64,000 nucleotides of DNA. Source: Enterococcus sp. BWB1-3 (GTDB lineage: Bacteria > Bacillota > Bacilli > Lactobacillales > Enterococcaceae). The position numbers and the translations under genes are program-made. Shown here in pieces: positions 1 through 11,612 of the stretch (position 1 is its first letter; each line of letters begins with the position of its first letter). The notes beneath the pieces are model-generated. The model saw only the letters and a program-made list of their open reading frames with translations, was not told the origin of the DNA and searched no databases. The stretch spans positions 124,001 to 188,000 of the forward strand of contig NZ_JADOEP010000004.1 in assembly GCF_016745275.1 (NCBI RefSeq). Reading direction: 5' to 3'.

Positions 1-174
1 ACAGTCATTTTTTCTATTGTCGGACAGTTTGGAGATCTTGTAGAATCATCAATTAAGAGACATTACGATGTGAAGGATTCCGGGAAAATACTTCCGGGAC
101 ACGGCGGTATTTTGGATCGATTTGATAGTTTGTTGTTTGTTTTTCCTGTTATGCATCTATTTGGTTTGTTTTAA
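1..174 (+). CDS. cdsA: Phosphatidate cytidylyltransferase, C-terminal part
   Basis: The window opens inside this gene, in frame from base 1, leaving 57 codons and a TAA. The visible part carries the CDP-diglyceride synthetase signature: S-x-I-K-R, then K-D-S-G, then [11 protein letters not shown], which binds Mg2+ and substrate. CdsA is a multi-pass membrane enzyme that makes CDP-diacylglycerol from phosphatidate and CTP for phospholipid synthesis. The remaining tail is one hydrophobic segment. It lies just upstream of dxr and rseP, the usual Bacillus/Listeria order. Confidence 0.93.
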   Translation, partial: TVIFSIVGQFGDLVESSIKRHYDVKDSGKILPGHGGILDRFDSLLFVFPVMHLFGLF

Positions 175-196
175 GAATAAGGGAAGGGAAGGTATA

Positions 197-225
197 AAAA
201 CTCTGACCATTCAGAGTTTTTCTTT
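197..225 (+). terminator. Terminator-like hairpin between cdsA and dxr
   Basis: AAAACTCTGA and TCAGAGTTTT pair perfectly around a CCAT loop and run into a T-rich tract. The stem ends 11 bases before the dxr ATG, so it could terminate or attenuate cdsA transcription. A purine-rich GGGAAGGGAAGG block lies just upstream of the stem. Confidence 0.6.
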
Positions 226-231
226 ATTACC

Positions 232-1395
232 ATGAAAAAAATTTCATTATTAGGAGCTACAGGTTCTATAGGAGCAAGTACAATTGAGGTAGTCAACGCT
301 TATTCTGAGCGATTTCAAATTATTTCATTAACCTTTCATTCCAATATTGATAAAGGCCGTCAGCTGATTGAACAGCTGCAGCCTGTGTATGTAGGTGTCG
401 GTACAGTTGAAATGAAAGAGCAGCTTGAAAAAGAATATCCTGCAGTACGTTTCGGTATCGGTGAAGCAGGAATGATTGAAGCAGCAGAACTTCCAGAAGT
501 AGATGTTGTTCTAACTGCAGTTTCCGGAAGTATTGGTCTTCGCCCTACACTGGCTGCGATCGAAGCAGGAAAAGATATTGCCTTAGCAAATAAAGAAACA
601 TTGGTGATGGCTGGTGAATGGGTCATGGCAGCCGCAGTAAGAAAAGGCGTGTCTATCCTTCCTGTTGACAGTGAGCATTCAGCAATTTTTCAATGTCTGG
701 AAGGAAATCAGCCCTGTAATAATGTAAAAGAAATTGTTATTACAGCATCAGGCGGAAGTTTTCGCGAATTATCCAGAGAAGAGTTAAAAGAAGTTACATT
801 GGAACAGGCACTGAATCATCCTAATTGGGCAATGGGAGAAAAAATAACAATTGATTCTTCCACAATGGTGAACAAAGGGCTTGAGGTCATTGAAGCGCAT
901 TGGTTATTTAATATGACTTATGATAAAATAAAAGTTGTTTTACATAGAGAAAGTACAGTCCATTCAATGATTGTATTTCGGGACGGCGCTTATCTGGCTC
1001 AGCTCGGTCCGAGTGATATGAGAGAACCGATTCAGTATGCATTGACTTATCCGGAGCGGCTGCCGATGAAAAATGAAAAGCCATTTGATTTGGCAACAAT
1101 GGGGGCATTACATTTTGCACCAATGGATTATGAACGCTTCCCCATGCTGAAATTGGCGTATAAAGTTGGAAAACTGGGCGGAGGCTATCCTACAGTGTAT
1201 AATGCAGCGAATGAGGTGGCGGTGGCGGCTTTTATTTCAGGGAAGATTTCTTATCTTCAAATTGAAGCGTTCATTATCAAAGCGGTGGATAATCATATAG
1301 AACAACAGATAATAACTTTAGATGATGTAATCAAAATTGATAAAGAAACACGAAACAATGTAGAAAGATGGATAGAGGAAGAAGGAAATTTATGA
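232..1395 (+). CDS. dxr: 1-deoxy-D-xylulose-5-phosphate reductoisomerase
   Basis: This cytosolic enzyme converts 1-deoxy-D-xylulose 5-phosphate to 2-C-methyl-D-erythritol 4-phosphate with NADPH, the first committed step of the MEP isoprenoid pathway. The 387-residue protein has the NADPH-binding GATGSIG at residues 8-14, the ANKETLV motif near 119, and the metal-binding D146/E148 in PVDSEHSAIF. Length is normal for the family. The ATG gives the canonical N-terminus, but no Shine-Dalgarno sequence is visible in the 20 bases before it. The gene overlaps rseP by four bases (ATGA). E. faecalis is known for the mevalonate pathway, so dxr here is notable. Confidence 0.96.
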   Translation: MKKISLLGATGSIGASTIEVVNAYSERFQIISLTFHSNIDKGRQLIEQLQPVYVGVGTVEMKEQLEKEYPAVRFGIGEAGMIEAAELPEVDVVLTAVSGSIGLRPTLAAIEAGKDIALANKETLVMAGEWVMAAAVRKGVSILPVDSEHSAIFQCLEGNQPCNNVKEIVITASGGSFRELSREELKEVTLEQALNHPNWAMGEKITIDSSTMVNKGLEVIEAHWLFNMTYDKIKVVLHRESTVHSMIVFRDGAYLAQLGPSDMREPIQYALTYPERLPMKNEKPFDLATMGALHFAPMDYERFPMLKLAYKVGKLGGGYPTVYNAANEVAVAAFISGKISYLQIEAFIIKAVDNHIEQQIITLDDVIKIDKETRNNVERWIEEEGNL

Positions 1396-2651
1396 AAACA
1401 ATTATTACATTTATTCTTGTCTTTGGGATTCTTGTCATTGTGCACGAATTCGGACATTTCTTTTTTGCAAAGCGGGCAGGTATTTTAGTTCGTGAATTTG
1501 CAATTGGAATGGGACCCAAGATTTTTTCTCATCAGGGAAAAGACGGAACAACGTATACGTTGCGTATTTTACCTGTAGGCGGCTATGTTCGAATGGCTGG
1601 AGCTGAAGAAGATGATCTGGAGCTTAAACCCGGGATGATGCTCTCCCTGGTGGTTAATGAAGAGAACAAAGTTGTCAAAATCAATACCAGTAAAAAAGTA
1701 CAGCTGCCAAACAGTATTCCAATTGAATTGCTGGAGTACGATTTGGAAAAGGAGCTGTTTATCAAAGGGTATGAAAATGGTGATGAGTCGCAGGAAGTGG
1801 TTTACACTGTGGATCACGATGCAAACATCATTGAGCCGAACGGGGTGGAAATTCGAATCGCACCGGAAGATGTCCAGTTTCAGTCTGCAAAGCTAAGCCA
1901 AAGAATGCTGACTAATTTTGCCGGACCAATGAATAATTTCCTGTTGGCGATTGTACTTTTTACCATTTGGGTATTCATGAATGGCGGAGTGACTGTTACG
2001 GATACGAATCGTTTAGGTGAAGTACTTCCGGATGGTGTTGCTTCTGAGGCTGGTTTAAAAGAAAATGATGAGGTCCTGTCTATTGATGGAGAAAAAATAG
2101 CAGACTGGCAAAGCTTGATAACTATTGTTCAGGAAAATCCTGAAAAGCCTCTTGAATTTGAAGTAAAGAGAGGGAATGAAACTCAGACAATTATGGTAAC
2201 TCCTGAGGAGGACAGCTCAGGGGCAGGGAAAATTGGTATTGCAGTTCCGAAGAAAGACAGCTTGGGAGATAAATTGTTGGGCGGACTGACTGAAACAATC
2301 AACAATTCAACAACGATTTTCCAAACACTGGGTTCAATGTTTACAAACTTTAACATTAATAAACTGGGTGGACCGGTTATGATGTTCCAGCTTTCCTCTG
2401 AAGCGTCCAAATCTGGTGTTGATACAGTGATTTGGCTGATGGCAATGCTTTCAGTGAATCTCGGTATCGTAAATCTGTTGCCGATTCCTGCTTTAGATGG
2501 CGGTAAGCTTGTACTGAATATTTTTGAGGGTGTTAGAGGCAAACCGCTTAGTCAGGAAAAAGAGATGATTCTGACACTGATCGGTGTAGGTTTTATCATG
2601 CTGTTGATGATTTTAGTCACTTGGAATGATATTCAACGGTTCTTTTTCTAA
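1392..2651 (+). CDS. rseP: RIP-type zinc metalloprotease RseP/Eep
   Basis: This site-2-protease-type membrane metalloprotease cleaves substrates within the membrane, such as anti-sigma factors and, for enterococcal Eep, pheromone-precursor signal peptides. The 419-residue protein has the zinc motif HEFGH at residues 18-22 in its first transmembrane helix. A PDZ domain lies around residues 190-280, and NLLPIPALDGGKL, carrying the third zinc ligand, is near the C-terminus. I chose the ATG that overlaps the dxr stop; an upstream in-frame start would add only a short basic tail within dxr. It is translationally coupled to dxr. Confidence 0.95.
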   Translation: MKTIITFILVFGILVIVHEFGHFFFAKRAGILVREFAIGMGPKIFSHQGKDGTTYTLRILPVGGYVRMAGAEEDDLELKPGMMLSLVVNEENKVVKINTSKKVQLPNSIPIELLEYDLEKELFIKGYENGDESQEVVYTVDHDANIIEPNGVEIRIAPEDVQFQSAKLSQRMLTNFAGPMNNFLLAIVLFTIWVFMNGGVTVTDTNRLGEVLPDGVASEAGLKENDEVLSIDGEKIADWQSLITIVQENPEKPLEFEVKRGNETQTIMVTPEEDSSGAGKIGIAVPKKDSLGDKLLGGLTETINNSTTIFQTLGSMFTNFNINKLGGPVMMFQLSSEASKSGVDTVIWLMAMLSVNLGIVNLLPIPALDGGKLVLNIFEGVRGKPLSQEKEMILTLIGVGFIMLLMILVTWNDIQRFFF

Positions 2652-2861
2652 AAAAAAAGAACAATTTACTGTGAATTGGATTTGTGGGGAAATTTGTTGG
2701 TTTCGCAAAAGAAAAGAGCTCTGGAACAGCCATTTTGGTGTCAGACTCTTTAATATATAAGTTGAATAAATTTAGTAGTTAAGCGTAACAGGCTGCTGAC
2801 TGATTGATAATGGATATTTCACTGAAAGTAGTTTTTTCGAGTTGAATCTATTAGAAAATAG

Positions 2862-4613
<1,752 letters not shown>

Positions 4614-4669
4614 AATAACTGAAGAATATAGACTTGAAGAGGTCGCAACAAAGCCGTTTATTCGGGTTT

Positions 4670-4713
4670 AAGGGTTCTGGACATATTAATGTCACAGAGC
4701 CTTTTCTTTTTTC
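4670..4713 (+). terminator. Rho-independent terminator after proS
   Basis: AAGGGTTCTG pairs with CAGAGCCTTT (one G:U), with an inner GACAT/ATGTC extension closing an ATTA loop, followed by a T-rich tract. Confidence 0.8.
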
Positions 4714-5576
4714 TTAATTTGAAATTCAGTAAGTTCCACTACTTTTATTTAAAAAGTGATAAGAAAATAAAAGTTTTGGAAGGTCCCCCAGCAGCAATGA
4801 TTCTAAATGGCAGAGCAGATACTTTAAGAGCTGAAGGAGAAGAACAGGTCTGTTATTTAAGTGATCTGGAGCTGATATGACACAAATCCAATTTCAGGGA
4901 ATGATTCATGATTTTGTTGGGGTGAATTCAATAGACCAAAGTAATACAACCCGTGCAGGGATGGCTGTGTCGGCTCACTGGATTAACAAACAAAATAAAT
5001 TATAAAAAAGCAGCTCTGCATAAAAAAATAGGAATTTTATGTAGAAAAGCCCCTAGACAGACTACATGCTCCTGCACCTTCTCCGAACAGCCGAAGTTTC
5101 AATAAGGAATGTATTTATACTCATTGACCAAACAGCTAAACCACCTATTAAACGATCTTGGATCAAGTGAAAGAATCTTCTATTTTCACTGGCAGCTGTC
5201 CATGCACTTTTGAATTTACCCCAAATTTTAGGAACTAATACAGAGAATCATTGAACGAACAGTATTTCGAAGCACATTCTATTTGTTTAGGAAACAGCTT
5301 CTGTAACTACTGATATAATAGGATTTTTAGTGAATAATGGGTAAATTCAAATCATGTACTTCGTTGTGTTTCAGGAGAAATAATAGTATACTTAAGAATG
5401 ATCAGGACTGTACAGTACAGATAAAATTTAACCTATTATTTTATGAATCAAGTGTGCTTTTTTTGTTTTCAGACAGGACAGTCTGGAACAAAAAGGAAAT
5501 TTGGTTCATTTCATTATTTAGAATGATAAAGGTCATTTGCTTTTAATTAAATAAAGGAATGGCAGTCAAGTAAGTT
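4714..5576. other. Gene-poor interval proS-polC with decayed coding traces
   Basis: No intact gene is convincing here. One plus-strand reading ending at 4880 (tail CYLSDLELI) is followed at 4877 by an overlapping ATG frame of 42 codons starting MTQIQFQGMIHDF. Neither matches a family I recognise. An extended -10 (TGA-TATAAT at 5314-5319) could begin a polC transcript with a leader of about 270 bases, but its -35 is poor. The interval is best read as degenerating sequence plus the polC leader. Confidence 0.35.
5062..5247 (-). pseudogene. Coding-like fragment on the minus strand
   Basis: A 61-codon stretch between stops on the minus strand has protein-like composition (VPKIWGKFKSAW, then FFHLIQDRLIGGL). 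It has no start codon or ribosome site at its beginning. It could be a remnant of a larger gene, but I do not recognise the family and chance is possible. Confidence 0.2.
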
Positions 5577-5592
5577 AGAGGAGGTTCATTTT

Positions 5593-8500
5593 TTGGAGCA
5601 GGAAAAAGAATTATTCATCAAGTTGTTGGATCAGATTCAACTGGAAGATTCAGAAAGAGAACACCCTATTCTTCAAGAGGGAAAAATAAAAAAAGTTGTT
5701 GTTCATCAAAAAAGCCGTGTATGGGAATTTCATTTGGAAATCCCTGAGATTTTGCCGGTTATGCTTTATCAGTCATTCATACAGCATATTGAACTGGCAT
5801 TTCAACAGATTGCCGGTGTTTCAGTCAGCTTTCAGACATTAAACGGCGGAAGCTATTCAGAAGAGCAGCTGACTGATTATTGGCAGCTCGCTTTGTTAAA
5901 TTATCAATGTGATTCTCCGCTTGTTCAACGTGTCGTAAAAAATCAAACACCTGTTATTCAAGATCAAAGAGTGATTTTACCTGTTGATAATGAAGCAGTG
6001 ATATCTTATTTGAAACAGCAGTATTTACCAATCATTGAAAATTTATATACACAATACGGGTTTAAAAAATTTCATATTGAGCCTAAAATGGATCAGCAGC
6101 AGGCAGAACGTGTACTGAAGCTTTTTGAAGAGCGGAAACAGGAACAGGCTGAAGCGTTTCAGCAACAGGCAGCTGAGTCTCTTGTAAAACATGAGCAGCG
6201 TAAAAAAGAAAAGCAAAATGCTGTCGGAGCATTGGACGGACCAGTGAAGCTGGGAAGAAATATACCCAATGATGAAGTGATTATACCAATGGGAAATATT
6301 TTGGAGGAAGAACGCCGGGTCACGATTGAAGGTTATATCTTTGATAAAGAAATCCGGGAGCTTCGTTCAAAACGAAAAATTTTAATCCTGAAGATTACTG
6401 ATTATACTTCGTCATTTATTGTAAAGAAATTCTCAAATGGTGAGAAAGATGAACAGATTTTCGAAGCAATAAGGAGTAACAGCTGGATTCGCGTCAGGGG
6501 GAGTATCCAGGAAGATACTTTTATGCGTGATTTAGTTATGAATGCTCAGGACTTGATGGAAGTCAGCCACGAGGCCAGAAAAGATTATGCACCTGAAGGG
6601 GAAAAACGAGTTGAGCTGCATCTTCACAGCAACATGAGTACAATGGATGCTACCAATAATATTGGCGATCTGGTTGCTCAGGCAGGCAAGTGGGGACATA
6701 AGGCAATTGCGATTACAGATCATGGAGGAGCTCAGTCTTTTCCGGATGCGCATAGTGCAGGGAAAAAGGCCGGAGTAAAAATTCTTTACGGTGTGGAAGC
6801 AAACATTGTTGATGATGGCGTTCCAATTGCCTATAACGAGGCACATATTGAGTTAACGGATGCCACCTATGTTGTGTTTGACGTGGAAACTACTGGTTTA
6901 TCAGCTGTTTATGATACCATTATCGAGTTGGCAGCTGTCAAGATGCATAAAGGAAATATTATTGATACATTTGAACAATTCATTGATCCCGGACACCCCT
7001 TGTCACAAACAACCATTAATTTAACCGGGATTACGGATGAAATGGTTCGCGGTTCTAAATCGGAAGAAGAAGTACTCCGGTTATTTAAAGAATTTGCGGA
7101 AGGGACGATTCTTGTTGCCCACAACGCTTCATTTGATATGGGCTTCTTAAATACAAGCTACGGCAAATATGGTATTCCGGAAGCAGATAATCCCGTCATT
7201 GATACACTTGAACTGTCTCGTTATTTACATCCAACTTTTAAGAGTCACCGATTAAATACGCTGTCCAAAAAATTTGGTGTCAATCTTGAACAGCATCACC
7301 GGGCGATTTATGATTCAGAATCAACGGGACATCTTTGCTGGATTTTCTTGAAAGATGCAAAAGAAAATCATAATATGCACTATCACGATGAGCTGAACAT
7401 GCACATTGGTGAGGGTGATTCTTATAAACGAGCGCGTCCTTTCCATGCAACAATTCTGGCTGCTACACAAGCTGGACTGAAAAATTTATTTAAATTAATT
7501 TCTATGTCAAATGTGAATTACTTTTTCCGTATTCCGAGAATTCCACGTTCTCAGCTGAATAAACTGAGAGAAGGGCTAATTATTGGGTCAGCATGCTCAA
7601 GCGGCGAAATTTTTGAAGCAATGATGCAAAAAGGGGTGGAAGAAGCAAAGAACCGGGCAAAATTTTACGACTACATCGAAGTAATGCCCAAGGCTGTCTA
7701 TGCGCCTTTACTTGAACAAGAGCTGGTTAAAAGTGAAGCAGATTTGGAAGAAATTATCTCGAATCTTGTTAAAATCGGTGACGAGTTGAATATCCCTGTA
7801 GCAGCTACAGGAAATGTTCATTATCTGAATGAGGAAGACAGTGTCTATCGTAAAATTCTGATTGGCTCAATGGGAGGCGCAAACCCGTTAAATCGTCATA
7901 GTCTGCCGTTAGTTCATTTTAGAACTACGGATGAAATGCTAACAGCTTTCAACTTTCTTGGAGAAGACACCGCAAAAAAAATTGTTGTGGAGAATACCAA
8001 CGCAATTGCTGATATGTGTGAAGAAATTACACCGGTTAAGGATGACTTATATACACCCAAAATTCCGGGCTCTGAGGATGAAATCAGGAATTTAAGTTAT
8101 TCTAGAGCGAAAGAACTTTATGGAGAACCATTACCGGATATCGTGGAAAAACGTTTAAAAAAAGAACTGGACAGTATTATTGGGAACGGCTTCTCAGTAA
8201 TCTATCTGATCTCTCAAAAACTGGTTCACAAGAGTATGGAGGATGGCTATCTTGTAGGATCACGGGGTTCAGTTGGGTCCAGCTTTGTGGCCACAATGAC
8301 AGGGATTACAGAGGTTAATCCATTAGCACCTCATTATCATTGTCCAAATTGCAAGTACTCTGAATTTTTTGAAGACGGGTCCTATGGTTCCGGATATGAT
8401 ATGCCGGAAAAAAAATGTCCTGAATGCGGAGCCAGACTATTTAAAGATGGTCATGATATTCCATTTGAAACATTCCTTGGTTTCCATGGAGACAAGGTAC

Positions 8501-9945
8501 CCGATATTGACTTGAACTTTTCAGGAGATTATCAGGCAGAAGCCCATGGTTATACAAAAATTCTCTTTGGAGAAGAGTATGTTTACCGTGCAGGTACAAT
8601 AGGTACGGTAGCAGATAAAACAGCGTATGGCTATGTGAAAGGTTATGAGCGGGATCACAATTTGAATTTTCGCGGAGCAGAAATTGATCGGCTGGCAAAA
8701 GGATCAACTGGAGTTAAACGGACAACCGGACAGCATCCAGGCGGGATTATTGTTATCCCGGATTATATGGATGTATATGATTTTACGCCGATTCAGTTTC
8801 CGGCTGATGATCAAAATGCAGAATGGAAAACCACTCACTTTGATTTCCATTCTATTCATGACAATGTATTAAAACTGGATATACTGGGACATGATGATCC
8901 GACTGTAATTAGAATGCTTCAGGATTTATCTGGAATTGATCCTAAAACAATTCCAACAGATGATCCGGAAGTGATGAGGATTTTTGAAGGGACGAATGTT
9001 TTAGGCGTTGAGCCGGATCAGATATTCTCGAAAACAGGTACTTTGGGAATTCCAGAGTTTGGAACTCGTTTTGTCCGTGGAATGCTGGAAGAGACACATC
9101 CATCAACATTTGCGGAGCTGTTGCAGATTTCCGGACTTTCTCACGGAACTGATGTATGGTTGGGAAATGCGGAAGAGCTGATTCGTAAGGGTGAAGCCAC
9201 TCTGGCAGAGGTTATCGGCTGTCGGGACGATATCATGGTGTATTTGATTCATGCCGGCTTGGATGACGGTATGGCCTTTAAAATAATGGAAACAGTGCGT
9301 AAAGGGCAGTGGAATAAAATTCCGGATGACTTACGGGATACGTATCTAAAGGCGATGCGTGAAAACAATGTTCCTGAATGGTACATTGATTCCTGTTCAA
9401 AAATCAAATACATGTTCCCGAAAGCCCATGCAGCTGCTTATGTATTGATGGCCTTGCGGGTAGCCTATTTTAAGGTCTACTTCCCAATCTTGTATTATTG
9501 TGCCTATTTTTCAGTTCGTGCAGATGATTTTGATCTTGTGGCTATGTCACAGGGAAAGGATGCCGTTAAAGCACGAATGAAGGAAATTCAGGATAAAGGT
9601 CTGGAAGCTTCAACGAAAGAGAAAAATCTCCTAACGGTGCTGGAGCTTGCCAATGAGATGATTGAACGGGGCTATAATTTCAGTATGATAGATTTATACA
9701 AATCTGATGCAGAAAATTTTGTTATCGACGGGAACACGCTGATTGCGCCATTCCGCGCAGTACCAAGTTTGGGTATGAATGTGGCGAAGTCAATTGTCGA
9801 AGCAAGAGAAGAACCGTTTCTTTCTAAAGAAGACCTGGCGACCAGAGGAAAGGTATCTAAAACGCTGATTGAATATATGAATGAAAATGGTGTTCTAAAG
9901 GATTTACCTGATGAGAACCAGCTGTCTCTGTTTGATATGCTGTAA
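5593..9945 (+). CDS. polC: DNA polymerase III subunit alpha, Gram-positive PolC type
   Basis: PolC is the main replicative polymerase of low-GC Gram-positives and combines polymerase and proofreading exonuclease. The 1450-residue protein has an N-terminal domain plus OB fold, and a PHP domain beginning near residue 338 (LHLHSNMS). A DnaQ-type exonuclease is inserted at about 428 (VFDVETTG). The catalytic core contains a Cys4 zinc knuckle starting near 916 (CPNCKYS and CPECGAR) and [10 protein letters not shown] near 969. The start is a TTG preceded by AGAGGAGG with eight-base spacing; this N-terminus matches the family. It is followed directly by a terminator and appears to be monocistronic. 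Confidence 0.97.
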   Translation: MEQEKELFIKLLDQIQLEDSEREHPILQEGKIKKVVVHQKSRVWEFHLEIPEILPVMLYQSFIQHIELAFQQIAGVSVSFQTLNGGSYSEEQLTDYWQLALLNYQCDSPLVQRVVKNQTPVIQDQRVILPVDNEAVISYLKQQYLPIIENLYTQYGFKKFHIEPKMDQQQAERVLKLFEERKQEQAEAFQQQAAESLVKHEQRKKEKQNAVGALDGPVKLGRNIPNDEVIIPMGNILEEERRVTIEGYIFDKEIRELRSKRKILILKITDYTSSFIVKKFSNGEKDEQIFEAIRSNSWIRVRGSIQEDTFMRDLVMNAQDLMEVSHEARKDYAPEGEKRVELHLHSNMSTMDATNNIGDLVAQAGKWGHKAIAITDHGGAQSFPDAHSAGKKAGVKILYGVEANIVDDGVPIAYNEAHIELTDATYVVFDVETTGLSAVYDTIIELAAVKMHKGNIIDTFEQFIDPGHPLSQTTINLTGITDEMVRGSKSEEEVLRLFKEFAEGTILVAHNASFDMGFLNTSYGKYGIPEADNPVIDTLELSRYLHPTFKSHRLNTLSKKFGVNLEQHHRAIYDSESTGHLCWIFLKDAKENHNMHYHDELNMHIGEGDSYKRARPFHATILAATQAGLKNLFKLISMSNVNYFFRIPRIPRSQLNKLREGLIIGSACSSGEIFEAMMQKGVEEAKNRAKFYDYIEVMPKAVYAPLLEQELVKSEADLEEIISNLVKIGDELNIPVAATGNVHYLNEEDSVYRKILIGSMGGANPLNRHSLPLVHFRTTDEMLTAFNFLGEDTAKKIVVENTNAIADMCEEITPVKDDLYTPKIPGSEDEIRNLSYSRAKELYGEPLPDIVEKRLKKELDSIIGNGFSVIYLISQKLVHKSMEDGYLVGSRGSVGSSFVATMTGITEVNPLAPHYHCPNCKYSEFFEDGSYGSGYDMPEKKCPECGARLFKDGHDIPFETFLGFHGDKVPDIDLNFSGDYQAEAHGYTKILFGEEYVYRAGTIGTVADKTAYGYVKGYERDHNLNFRGAEIDRLAKGSTGVKRTTGQHPGGIIVIPDYMDVYDFTPIQFPADDQNAEWKTTHFDFHSIHDNVLKLDILGHDDPTVIRMLQDLSGIDPKTIPTDDPEVMRIFEGTNVLGVEPDQIFSKTGTLGIPEFGTRFVRGMLEETHPSTFAELLQISGLSHGTDVWLGNAEELIRKGEATLAEVIGCRDDIMVYLIHAGLDDGMAFKIMETVRKGQWNKIPDDLRDTYLKAMRENNVPEWYIDSCSKIKYMFPKAHAAAYVLMALRVAYFKVYFPILYYCAYFSVRADDFDLVAMSQGKDAVKARMKEIQDKGLEASTKEKNLLTVLELANEMIERGYNFSMIDLYKSDAENFVIDGNTLIAPFRAVPSLGMNVAKSIVEAREEPFLSKEDLATRGKVSKTLIEYMNENGVLKDLPDENQLSLFDML

Positions 9946-9964
9946 GAAAGGATTAATGAAAAAC

Positions 9965-10009
9965 CGAAGATGCTGCGAGCTCGACTCAAAGCATCTTTGT
10001 TTTTTTTTT
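9965..10009 (+). terminator. Terminator after polC
   Basis: CGAAGATGCT pairs with AGCATCTTTG around a 15-base loop, followed by ten consecutive T residues. Confidence 0.9.
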
Positions 10010-10425
10010 AGAATTGATTTGATAAGAGAAGCAAGCAGGCGGCAAGGTGATAGGGTGGAACTAAAAGGTGGTATACAGCAAAAATGAAATACCAGTTTAT
10101 TCGTTCACGTTACTGATTTACTGCAACCAATCCGTTAAAATCAAATGATAATTAATTCCAAAGAATATAGAGCATACATTAGCATATTCTATCTAATAAT
10201 GGTATATTTTTTCTGGCATGGGTTTATTTATTTCCTGTTATTATTTTAGAGCTTAAATGGAAAACAAAAGAGTAAATGAAACTTTTTGTATGACATCTGT
10301 TGAGGATATTGCTCATTAGGAAAGAAAGTGTTTTAATTCTCTTTAAAGCACATAAGAATAATTGGCTTAAACCTTTAATTTTTCCAATAACTAGCATATA
10401 ATGATATAGGATTATTCACCGGAAA
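10010..10425. other. Gene-free interval polC-zapA
   Basis: I see no intact gene. A short ATG frame near 10201 (MVYFFWHGFIYFLLLF) is one hydrophobic stretch without a clear ribosome site. An AGGGTGGAAC near 10049 resembles the start of a T-box core but lacks the rest of it. The sequence is AT-rich and unstructured up to the zapA promoter. Confidence 0.4.
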
Positions 10426-10454
10426 TAACTTTTAGCGGTGATTCATGGTATAAT
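10426..10454 (+). promoter_or_regulatory. Putative zapA promoter with extended -10
   Basis: A perfect TATAAT is preceded by TGG (extended -10). The -35 at 17-base spacing is poor (TAACTT), so the extended -10 would carry most of the recognition. Confidence 0.55.
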
Positions 10455-10487
10455 GTGGGTTATGGGTTAGTACAGGAGGGGAAAAAC

Positions 10488-10940
10488 ATGGCAAAAGAGA
10501 AAACAAGATATAAAGCCGTGATAGCAAATCATACGTATACAATCATTGGGCAGGAAAGTAAAAAACATATGGATATGGTCACCAGAATCGTAAATGAACA
10601 ACTTGCAGAAATTAAGCATATGTCTCCTCAAACCAACACTGAACAGGCCTCTGTCCTGTTGGCAGTGAATGCTGTTTCCGATCAATTGAAGAAACAGGAA
10701 GAGGTGCTTAAATTAAGACATGAAGTGGAAGAGCTGAAACGCCGTACGATTAGAGTTACGGAGCTTGAAAATAGAATTAAGCGCATTGAAGCCATTGAAG
10801 CAGAGGCAAAGGGAGTTCTGAAGAAAAATGGCAAGGAGGATGTTGAAATTCATAATCATATGGAAGCTCAGCAGATTCTTAATGAAAACCGTAAACAGCA
10901 GATTCAGAACAAAGGAACTCAAGAAAATCAGGAAAATTAA
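10488..10940 (+). CDS. zapA: Cell division protein ZapA
   Basis: ZapA binds and bundles FtsZ filaments at the division ring. The 150-residue protein has the ZapA N-terminal fold (YKAVIANHTYTIIGQESKKH) and a long coiled coil from about residue 75 onward, rich in Glu, Lys and Arg. The tail is longer and more charged than in short ZapA proteins. The ATG follows AGGAGGGG at good spacing; an earlier in-frame start would add 11 residues without a ribosome site. cvpA and mutS2 follow, as in other Firmicutes. Confidence 0.85.
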   Translation: MAKEKTRYKAVIANHTYTIIGQESKKHMDMVTRIVNEQLAEIKHMSPQTNTEQASVLLAVNAVSDQLKKQEEVLKLRHEVEELKRRTIRVTELENRIKRIEAIEAEAKGVLKKNGKEDVEIHNHMEAQQILNENRKQQIQNKGTQENQEN

Positions 10941-10958
10941 TCTTGAAAGGATGGCAGG

Positions 10959-11507
10959 ATGTTAACATTACTGATACTTTTCATTTTAGCAGTCGGCTTT
11001 TATACTGGAGCTAAGCGAGGATTTGTTTTACAAATATTATATAGTGTGGGCTATTCTATCTCGTATTTGGTAGCGAAGAGCAATTATAAAGAACTGGCTT
11101 CACATCTTGAACTGTATATCCCGTATCCTTCGGCATCGGAAGAAACAAAGCTGGTATTATTTAATCAGGAAATTGTGTTTGAGCTGGATAAGGCATTTTA
11201 TGGAGCAATTGCCTTTTTGATCATTCTGTTTATTGGCTGGCTGATCGTTCGTTTTATTGCAATTTTTGCTCATGGACTGACGTTTTTGCCCATACTAAAA
11301 CAGGCAGATTGGATAGCCGGCGGAATTTTGAGCACGGTTGTACTGTATATAGGCTTATTTCTAATTTTAAATGCCCTGGCGATGATTCCCATGGATATCA
11401 TACAGAATCAGTTTGAAAACAGTGGGCTGGCAAGATTTATGGTAAATGACACACCGATATTTTCCAAGCAGATTTATGATCTCTGGGTAAAACAAATGAT
11501 CGGTTAA
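10959..11507 (+). CDS. CvpA family membrane protein
   Basis: This 182-residue protein has four predicted membrane segments (about residues 3-20, 25-40, 78-105 and 120-145) and the CvpA/colicin V production family pattern LLILFILAVGFYTGAKRGF at its N-terminus. The biochemical role of the family is unresolved; it is an inner-membrane protein often found between zapA and mutS2 in Firmicutes, as here. The ATG lies 18 bases after the zapA stop, with a weak AAAGG ribosome site. Confidence 0.8.
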   Translation: MLTLLILFILAVGFYTGAKRGFVLQILYSVGYSISYLVAKSNYKELASHLELYIPYPSASEETKLVLFNQEIVFELDKAFYGAIAFLIILFIGWLIVRFIAIFAHGLTFLPILKQADWIAGGILSTVVLYIGLFLILNALAMIPMDIIQNQFENSGLARFMVNDTPIFSKQIYDLWVKQMIG

Positions 11508-11612
11508 CACAAGCTGGAATTTTAATGAGAGGTTGAGACAATGTCCGTTAGGTTCTTTGTTTCAGCTTTTTTTGTACTGATAATGAAGAAAAAAGAAGAG
11601 TAGGTGAAAAAA

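Noticed and set aside
10040-10070. AGGGTGGAAC resembling a T-box antiterminator core
   Set aside because: The conserved CCGCG half, a specifier stem and a downstream terminator are missing, and no aminoacyl-tRNA gene follows.
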